Source of the DNA: Chloroflexota bacterium
GTDB lineage: Archaea; Iainarchaeota; Iainarchaeia; Iainarchaeales; GCA-2688035
Direction: 5' to 3'
NCBI GenBank assembly: GCA_030634785.1
Contig: DAOWAC010000038.1
Coordinates: 1-8,495 of the forward strand
Length of the DNA: 8,495 nucleotides
Below are positions 1 through 4,594 of the stretch, in pieces. Positions within the stretch are counted from its first letter, which is position 1; every line of letters starts with the position of its first letter. The position numbers and the translations under genes were made by a program. The notes under the pieces are model-generated. The model worked only from the letters and a program-made list of their open reading frames with translations, did not search any database and was not told the DNA's origin.

Positions 1-1
1 A

Positions 2-517
2 AGCGCAGAAGACTATAGAAAAAAGCTTCAGGTTGATTACGGATGCTCTAACGAAAAGGAGCCCTATTGCTCGCAATCAATGCATATAAAGTCTCCTCTG
101 TTTTATTCTGAAAAATCAATAAAAATAGTTGATTCTATAAAGAAAAGTAAAAAAGAATGTTTTTTACTGGTAAAAGGAAACACAAAAATTGATAAATGGT
201 GTGCAAATTATTATCGTAACAAATTTGTAAAAATCATTACTGGAATCCCCTGCGCAAAAAATTGTGATTTGATGGTTTTAGGAGACCAATTCACCGAGAT
301 GTATTATCCAAAAGATTTAATTAGAATGATTGACAGAAAGTATAGTGCTGCCAAAGAAATGTCAGCCGTTAACATACCAAAATTTTTTAAAGAAATTTAT
401 CAGAAAAAGACTAAAATAAAATTCACCGTTACAAAAAATAAAACTATCGCAGAGGAAGTAAGAAAATATATTTTAACATTTTTTAAAAGTAAAAAGAAAC
501 AAAAAAACAGGTGTTGA
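2..517 (+). CDS. 5'-truncated unknown protein, possible regulator C-terminal region
   Basis: The frame is open from base 2, so this is the 3' part of a gene that begins outside the window. The first in-frame ATG, at base 80, has no well-spaced ribosome-binding site: a GGAG at 58-61 lies 18 bases upstream. The 26 codons before it read as protein-like sequence with two Cys, so 80 is probably not the true start. The visible 171 residues suggest an alpha/beta fold (strand-like stretches CFLLV, KFVKIIT and LMVLGD) followed by a helical, Lys-rich C-terminus. The layout recalls the C-terminal sensor domains of archaeal TrmB-like or other winged-helix regulators, but no diagnostic motif is visible and the N-terminus is missing. 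Function is unknown. It ends 7 bases before fni, so the two are probably co-transcribed. Confidence 0.75.
   Translation, partial: SAEDYRKKLQVDYGCSNEKEPYCSQSMHIKSPLFYSEKSIKIVDSIKKSKKECFLLVKGNTKIDKWCANYYRNKFVKIITGIPCAKNCDLMVLGDQFTEMYYPKDLIRMIDRKYSAAKEMSAVNIPKFFKEIYQKKTKIKFTVTKNKTIAEEVRKYILTFFKSKKKQKNRC
509..513 (+). promoter_or_regulatory. Ribosome-binding site of fni (AGGTG)
   Basis: AGGTG matches the archaeal anti-Shine-Dalgarno sequence and lies 11 bases before the ATG at 525. It sits just before the stop codon of the upstream gene (TGA 515-517), which supports coupled translation and the choice of start. Confidence 0.55.
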
Positions 518-524
518 GTTAAAA

Positions 525-1556
525 ATGACAAAGCAAACCCAGAACAGAAAAACTGAGCATTTGCAGATTGGAATTAAAGAAAATGTACAATTCAAAGAAA
601 AAACAACTGGACTTGAAAAACTTTCTTTTAAAAATATTGATCTAGATTACAAAACCTTACCCGAAATTGACAAGAAAGATATTAACTTGGAAACAGTATT
701 TTTAGGCAAAAAATTCAACGCCCCTTTAATGGTTGAAGCAATTACAGGTGGAATTGAAGAAGCGAAAAAAATAAACAAAGACATTGCAAAAGCCTGTGAA
801 GAACTTGGAATTGGAATGGGTTTGGGAAGTCAAAGGGCAATGATCGAAGACCCCTCCCTAAAAGACACTTATTTTGTAAGAGATGTTGCTCAAAGCATTT
901 TTCTTGCAGGAAATATTGGGGTAACAGAACTGGGAAAGTATTCTGTAGAGGATTTAGAAAAAGCAATTGAATCAGTTAAAGCAGATGCCTTGGCAATTCA
1001 TGTTAATTCTGCACAGGCAGCAATGCAGCCAGAAAAGGAAACAGATTTTAAGGGAAGGTTGAAAGAAATTGAAAAACTTGCAAAAGAATTTAAGAAACCT
1101 GTTTATGTAAAAGAAGTTGGTCATGGAATAGATTTTGAAACAGCAAAAGCTCTTGCAAAAACAGGAATAAAAGCAATTGATGTAGGCGGAGCAGGAGGAA
1201 CAAGCTGGACTGCAATAGACTCAAAAAGAGGAAACAAAAGTATCGGAGAAACCTTTTGGGAAATTGGCGTTCCAACAGCTGAAAGTATTGTGCAATGCAG
1301 AAAAGCGTTCAAAGGAAAAATTATTGCCTCAGGCGGAATTAGAACAGGATTGGATTGTGCAAAAGCAATCGCATTAGGAGCAGACATCGGTGGTTTGGCA
1401 TTGCCTGTATTGAAAGCTCAAGAAAAAGGCGGCAGCAAAGCAGTAAAAGAATTACTTGAAAAAATTATTGAAGAATTACGTATTGCAATGTTTTTAGTTG
1501 GTGCAAAAAACCTTAAACAATTAAAAAACAAAATAATTATTAGATCTAGTGATTAA
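525..1556 (+). CDS. fni: Type 2 isopentenyl-diphosphate delta-isomerase (IDI-2)
   Basis: FMN-dependent TIM-barrel enzyme that interconverts IPP and DMAPP, the building blocks of archaeal lipids; cytoplasmic. The 343 residues are full length for the family. Seen: the N-terminal RKTEH (H12), EAITGG at 71-76, GLGSQR ending at R104, the HxNxxQ motif at 159-164, VKEVG at 195-199 (K196), GGAGGTSW ending at W228, and SGGIRTG at 269-275 (flavin phosphate-binding region). These correspond to the Thermus thermophilus residues H10, R97, H152, Q157 and W219. One position departs from the family: the Glu after the motif Gln (T. thermophilus E158, implicated in metal binding) is Ala165 here. The fold and family are secure; activity is less so. 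It is preceded by an AGGTG site and probably forms an operon with the truncated upstream gene. Its last 11 bases overlap the convergent Nudix gene. Confidence 0.95.
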   Translation: MTKQTQNRKTEHLQIGIKENVQFKEKTTGLEKLSFKNIDLDYKTLPEIDKKDINLETVFLGKKFNAPLMVEAITGGIEEAKKINKDIAKACEELGIGMGLGSQRAMIEDPSLKDTYFVRDVAQSIFLAGNIGVTELGKYSVEDLEKAIESVKADALAIHVNSAQAAMQPEKETDFKGRLKEIEKLAKEFKKPVYVKEVGHGIDFETAKALAKTGIKAIDVGGAGGTSWTAIDSKRGNKSIGETFWEIGVPTAESIVQCRKAFKGKIIASGGIRTGLDCAKAIALGADIGGLALPVLKAQEKGGSKAVKELLEKIIEELRIAMFLVGAKNLKQLKNKIIIRSSD

Positions 1557-2112
1557 AAAAATCTTTTCCAGATTTGCTTTTTTTAAGAAATCTAATAGCG
1601 TTTTGGAACCAAATTGGATATTTAGTCGGAAAATTCTCTAAATCAGTTAATACACCATTAGCAGACTTAAAGATAAGCTGGCCTTCAATTTCTTTTATAT
1701 TGGGAAAAAGTTTTCCGTTGAATACAGCAATTGAAGCAAAACCAAATTCATTTTCACAAGTTCCATCTTTATAATCTTTTTTGTAAGAAAAACTAGCAAA
1801 CCAGTTCAAAGAAATTTCTTTAGAAATTGAGTACTCATCTCTTAAAGCTCGCCATGCAGCTTGATTACGAGTTTCACCTTTGAGAATATGGGTAGCAGGC
1901 GTGTCAAACACACCGTTATCTATTTTATTTTTTTGTCTTTTATGTAAAATTAATTGCTTTTTATCATTAAACAACAAAATTTGGATAGCTAAATGTTTTA
2001 TTCCTGGTGATTTGTGAGCCTCTTTTCTACTAACAATTTCGCCAGTAGCTTTTCCTTTTGAATCAACAACAATCATTAACTGATTTGCTTTATCTAGTAA
2101 TTTTTTATTCAT
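1546..2112 (-). CDS. IDI-1-like Nudix protein lacking the catalytic Cys
   Basis: 188-residue Nudix-fold protein that aligns along its whole length with type 1 IPP isomerase (E. coli Idi, 182 residues). By my alignment from memory, the Idi metal ligands H25, H32, H69, E114 and E116 are H33, H40, H75, E120 and E122. Metal/substrate E87 is E93, Y104 is Y110, diphosphate contacts R51 and K55 are R59 and K63, and W161 is W168. The essential Cys67 is Ala73. The Nudix box (74-97) is degenerate: it keeps E80, R88 and E93, but has Ala89 and Asp92 where Glu is usual. Related Nudix hydrolases of the YfcD type also lack the Cys, so a diphosphate hydrolase is as likely as an isomerase. Last gene of the minus-strand operon, 34 bases after dtdA. 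No strong ribosome-binding site is seen; a TTTTAAA lies about 20 bases before the ATG. Confidence 0.88.
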   Translation of the reverse strand: MNKKLLDKANQLMIVVDSKGKATGEIVSRKEAHKSPGIKHLAIQILLFNDKKQLILHKRQKNKIDNGVFDTPATHILKGETRNQAAWRALRDEYSISKEISLNWFASFSYKKDYKDGTCENEFGFASIAVFNGKLFPNIKEIEGQLIFKSANGVLTDLENFPTKYPIWFQNAIRFLKKSKSGKDFFNH

Positions 2113-2146
2113 AAAATAATTAAATTACACTTTAAAAGAATAAAAA

Positions 2147-2908
2147 CTAACCCAATATCTTTCTTGCGCGTAGAATTGGAAGGTTTTGCCCTTCAAGCAG
2201 TTGCTTTATTCTGGCCTTTTCCTTGCCCAATCCTTTCCAGTCAAGGATTATTGCTTCTGGTTTTGGAGAAGTTGCTTCAATTGCTTTTTGAAGCATTTCC
2301 TTGTTGAAAGAGGGTAAGGCATAACTTGGACAAATGTGGCCCAGGGCATAATCTGTTCGTAGGACAACTTTTGTAAAAGAAGGACAGTAGTGTCCTCCAC
2401 CTAGGGCAATTGCTGATTTGAAATTGCCTTTAAGAGAGGTTGATGAAAGAATTGTGTTTGCAATTGCTTTTGCTGCTTCCTTGTTTCCCCACTGCCTTTC
2501 GCAGCTTCCAAGTTCGATGAAAACAGTTGGCTTGGAGAGCAGAGGACCATGGTGTGTTGCTTCAAGGGAAATATCATACAGTGGAGGTTTTTCCTCTTTT
2601 TGCATGGCGCAAAGGTAATTTTTTATTAGAAAAGAATTTGTTGGAGCAAGTGTTTTGTCTTTTCCACCATATTCTGCTTTGTTCCAGTTTCCAATAGAGT
2701 GAACTGTAAGGGTTGGCTTTTCAGATTCTGATTTGTGCAATGAAGCAAATATTAGAAAGTCTGCGTCAATATTGTTTACTTCGTCAGCAAAACACTGGTT
2801 TCCCTCAATAAAATGCATGCGCATATTGGATGGAAAATTGCCTTCAAGAAAAGAAGCAATGTTCATTCCTGCTTTGTCTTCTTTTGATACTACGATTACA
2901 AACTGCAT
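2147..2908 (-). CDS. dtdA: D-aminoacyl-tRNA deacylase, archaeal DTD2 type
   Basis: Hydrolyses D-aminoacyl-tRNA to free tRNA and D-amino acid, a chirality proofreading step in the cytoplasm (GEK1/DTD2 family of archaea and plants). Seen in the 253-residue product: the N-terminal VVSKEDKAGMNI (6-17), THHGP (118-122), ELGSCERQW (132-140), ALGGGHYCP (168-176) and GHICPSY (190-196), all in the family's order, plus a C-terminal DWKGLG region (223-228). Start: a GTG at 2917 is also in frame, but that GTG is part of a GTGAT ribosome-binding site placed 4 bases before the ATG at 2908, so the ATG is preferred. The gene follows the papain-fold gene by 16 bases and is followed by the Nudix gene, in one apparent operon. 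Family assignment is secure. Confidence 0.95.
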   Translation of the reverse strand: MQFVIVVSKEDKAGMNIASFLEGNFPSNMRMHFIEGNQCFADEVNNIDADFLIFASLHKSESEKPTLTVHSIGNWNKAEYGGKDKTLAPTNSFLIKNYLCAMQKEEKPPLYDISLEATHHGPLLSKPTVFIELGSCERQWGNKEAAKAIANTILSSTSLKGNFKSAIALGGGHYCPSFTKVVLRTDYALGHICPSYALPSFNKEMLQKAIEATSPKPEAIILDWKGLGKEKARIKQLLEGQNLPILRARKILG

Positions 2909-2912
2909 GAAA

Positions 2913-2917
2913 ATCAC
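2913..2917 (-). promoter_or_regulatory. Ribosome-binding site GTGAT that sets the dtdA start
   Basis: On the minus strand AAAGTGATTTTC directly precedes the ATG at 2908. GTGAT complements the 3' end of archaeal 16S rRNA. The same GTG could be read as a start codon (2917), but its position as the ribosome-binding site argues for the ATG. Confidence 0.6.
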
Positions 2918-2924
2918 TTTAGTA

Positions 2925-3584
2925 CTAACCGTTTATTAATTCAAGTTTTTTGCTTTTCATTAAATCGGTCGGACTTACTCTTAAAGGATGCACTTTTGGA
3001 ACAAGGTTTGCACCAGCTTTTTCAAAAAATTCTGCAATAGGAGTTGAACAAAGGTAACCAACATTTTTTGGATTTTTTACATTTATTCCGACAGTTCTTT
3101 GAGCGCCAACAATCAGCCTTGCTCTCTTGCCATGCCTGGTCTTCTTTTTTGCCATTGCCTTTGCAAGCAAAACTATTTTTTCTTTTTGCTCTCCTGAAAG
3201 TTTTGGTCTGAAAACAAATGGTTCAGGATAGTAATTTGACAGCGTTTCTGAGAGAACAATTCTTGCCCTTTCACCCAAGTCAAAAAACTTTCCTTTGCCA
3301 AGATAGAGAGAAACATGCATTGAAGGATAGCCAGTTATTGCACTAGAAATTATAGTGCCAGGATTGGTCCTGAATCTGGAAAAAGCAAGGTCTCCAACCT
3401 GCAAATCTGAAACCTTTATTGGTTTTGGTTTGTCCCAAAACCGATTCTTTTTTGACTTAGCAGGAACTCTTATTTTTCGAACAGCAGCTAAGGTATTTTT
3501 TCCAACCCTTGTTTTAAAAGTTGAACTAGGTTTAAGAGAAGAAAAAGGACTTGTTGTTCTTGGAGATTTTTTTCTTTTTGTCAT
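2925..3584 (-). CDS. Permuted NlpC/P60 (YiiX-like) papain-fold protein
   Basis: 219 residues. An approximately 55-residue Lys/Arg/Ser-rich N-terminal tail has no signal peptide or membrane helix. The domain that follows has the order of the circularly permuted NlpC/P60 amidases: QVGDLAFSR (62-70, with the G-D pair), MHVSLYLG (89-96, candidate catalytic His90) and, near the C-terminus, GYLCSTPIAEFF (176-187, candidate catalytic Cys179), then a VSPTDL motif (203-208) typical of YiiX-like members. Family enzymes act on amide or thioester bonds in peptides or lipids; the substrate here is unknown and the protein is predicted cytoplasmic. Start: the ATG at 3584 has an AAGTGATTT leader. An upstream ATG at 3638 would overlap the previous gene by 50 bases and has no ribosome-binding site. 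Second gene of the operon. Confidence 0.8.
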   Translation of the reverse strand: MTKRKKSPRTTSPFSSLKPSSTFKTRVGKNTLAAVRKIRVPAKSKKNRFWDKPKPIKVSDLQVGDLAFSRFRTNPGTIISSAITGYPSMHVSLYLGKGKFFDLGERARIVLSETLSNYYPEPFVFRPKLSGEQKEKIVLLAKAMAKKKTRHGKRARLIVGAQRTVGINVKNPKNVGYLCSTPIAEFFEKAGANLVPKVHPLRVSPTDLMKSKKLELING

Positions 3585-3587
3585 TAA

Positions 3588-3592
3588 ATCAC
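3588..3592 (-). promoter_or_regulatory. Ribosome-binding site GTGAT overlapping a stop codon
   Basis: Minus-strand AAGTGATTTA precedes the ATG at 3584. The TGA within GTGAT is the stop codon of the upstream winged-helix gene (3589-3591), so termination and re-initiation should be coupled. The leader matches the one before dtdA (AAGTGATTT) and decides the start against the ATG at 3638. Confidence 0.6.
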
Positions 3593-4062
3593 TTCTTGTA
3601 AGAATTCGAAATTTTTTCCAAAACTTTTTCAATATCATTCAAGGATTCGTTAACTGGTTTTTTTACCCAAAAATTAAAGGATTCAGCAAGGTTATCAGGC
3701 TCTGATACAGGGCTGTTATTCAGAAAATAGCGATTTTGCTTCCTTTGCAGTAATTCAATCGCAATAAGCCTGTTTAAATGATATCTAAGCAGTTTTTCGC
3801 TTATTTTTTGATGGTGCTTGTCATCAATATATGCCTGAATATCCAAAGTGCTTGGATTCTGCTTTTTGGCAAGTAAGAAATGAAACAATGCATCCAAAAC
3901 ATTCAAAACAGTGTCTCTGGATTCCTTTTCAGAAATAAGACCAAAACTCAAAGCAAACCACCTAATCAAAGACCGCTTAGTAAGCTGAACAGAAGGAGGC
4001 AAATCCATCTTCTTCAGAATAAATGTCTTTCTTACAAGTTCTGATTCGGGAAATTCTGTCAT
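3589..4062 (-). CDS. Predicted winged-helix protein, possible regulator
   Basis: 157 residues from the ATG at 4062; an in-frame TTG at 4068 is an unlikely alternative. The ATG is preceded by AAAGGT at a spacing of 7 bases. The N-terminal half is helical (LTKRSLIRWFALSFGLIS at 27-44 and TVLNVLDALFHFLL at 51-64). Residues 71-114 have a winged-helix pattern: a helix ending at ISEKLLRYHLNRLIAIELL (87-105) as the recognition-helix region, then a short wing RKQNRYFL (107-114). The C-terminal 40 residues are charged and may form a helix (SLNDIEKVLEKI). A DNA-binding role is inferred from the fold pattern only, and a specific family was not recognised. As first gene of the operon with the amidase-like gene, dtdA and the Nudix gene, it might control that operon. 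Confidence 0.75.
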   Translation of the reverse strand: MTEFPESELVRKTFILKKMDLPPSVQLTKRSLIRWFALSFGLISEKESRDTVLNVLDALFHFLLAKKQNPSTLDIQAYIDDKHHQKISEKLLRYHLNRLIAIELLQRKQNRYFLNNSPVSEPDNLAESFNFWVKKPVNESLNDIEKVLEKISNSYKK

Positions 4063-4118
4063 TAACAAAACCTTTGGAAATAATCTTTTTCCTTTGCTAA
4101 TACTTTATTCCAAAGAGG

Positions 4119-4126
4119 TATTTAAG
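4119..4126 (-). promoter_or_regulatory. Likely TATA box of the four-gene minus operon
   Basis: On the minus strand this reads CTTAAATA, an archaeal TATA-like element. About 25 bases downstream is near 4096, giving a leader of about 35 bases before the ATG at 4062. Predicted by eye from spacing and composition. Confidence 0.5.
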
Positions 4127-4138
4127 GTTTTGCTTACC

Positions 4139-4146
4139 TTTTTAAA
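4139..4146 (+). promoter_or_regulatory. Likely TATA box for the gene at 4197
   Basis: TTTTTAAA lies about 55 bases before the ATG. A start of transcription near 4171 would leave a leader that contains the strong GAGGGG ribosome-binding site at 4182-4187. A second TTTTTAAG at 4167-4174 is closer but would place initiation on or past the start codon. Confidence 0.45.
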
Positions 4147-4196
4147 GCTTTGACTAAACAAAATGGTTTTTAAGCATTTCAGAGGGGAATTATTTT

Positions 4197-4553
4197 ATGA
4201 TTAATATAAGAACTACGTTCACACCTTTCAAATTAAAGATTAGCAGGCGAGAACCTGTTTCTCTCAGCATAGAAATTGAAAATGATGGAAAGGAGGTAGA
4301 AATTGTTTCATTGGAATTGAATTTGGGACAGCAGTTTAGTTTGGAAAAAACAGGCTTTAAAACTACGGCAGAAGTAAGAATTCCTGATTTTAAACCAGGT
4401 GATGTTAAAAAATTTTATTATGATATTTGGCCAAAGCAGGCAGCAAGACTTGGAATGCAACCAATAAAGCTTTTGGTAATAGAACATTATCAGGGCTTTA
4501 ATTACGTGAAAAAAAAGTATGACAAAACACTTCATGTGAATGTTGAAGAATAA
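4197..4553 (+). CDS. Small predicted beta-sandwich protein, unknown function
   Basis: 118 residues with a GAGGGG ribosome-binding site 9 bases upstream. The pattern is of alternating beta strands: FKLKI (11-15), VSLSIEIEND (21-30), EVEIVSLELNL (33-43), AEVRIPDFKPGDVKKFYYDIWP (58-79), PIKLLVIEHY (89-98) and KTLHVNVEE (110-118). The phrase with end of strand, then FKPGDVKKFYYDIWP, resembles Ig-like or CARDB-type domains that normally occur in surface proteins, yet there is no signal peptide or membrane helix, so it is predicted cytoplasmic. No catalytic motif and no cysteine is visible. It is a single-gene unit between a divergent promoter and a convergent T-tract. Function is unknown; the fold is inference. 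Confidence 0.8.
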   Translation: MINIRTTFTPFKLKISRREPVSLSIEIENDGKEVEIVSLELNLGQQFSLEKTGFKTTAEVRIPDFKPGDVKKFYYDIWPKQAARLGMQPIKLLVIEHYQGFNYVKKKYDKTLHVNVEE

Positions 4554-4573
4554 TTGATTTGCAAATTTTATTC

Positions 4574-4592
4574 AAAAAAATAGGTTTTTTTT
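4574..4592. terminator. Possible bidirectional T-tract terminator
   Basis: Between the convergent genes ending at 4553 and 4595 lie an A7 run (4574-4580, a T-run on the minus strand) and a T8 run (4585-4592) on the plus strand, with no strong hairpin. U-tracts of this kind commonly end archaeal transcripts, so this short stretch could serve both genes. Confidence 0.45.
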
Positions 4593-4594
4593 AA

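Noticed and set aside
3355..3705. 116-codon plus-strand ORF
   Set aside because: It lies opposite two well-supported minus-strand genes and has no ribosome-binding site or recognisable motif.
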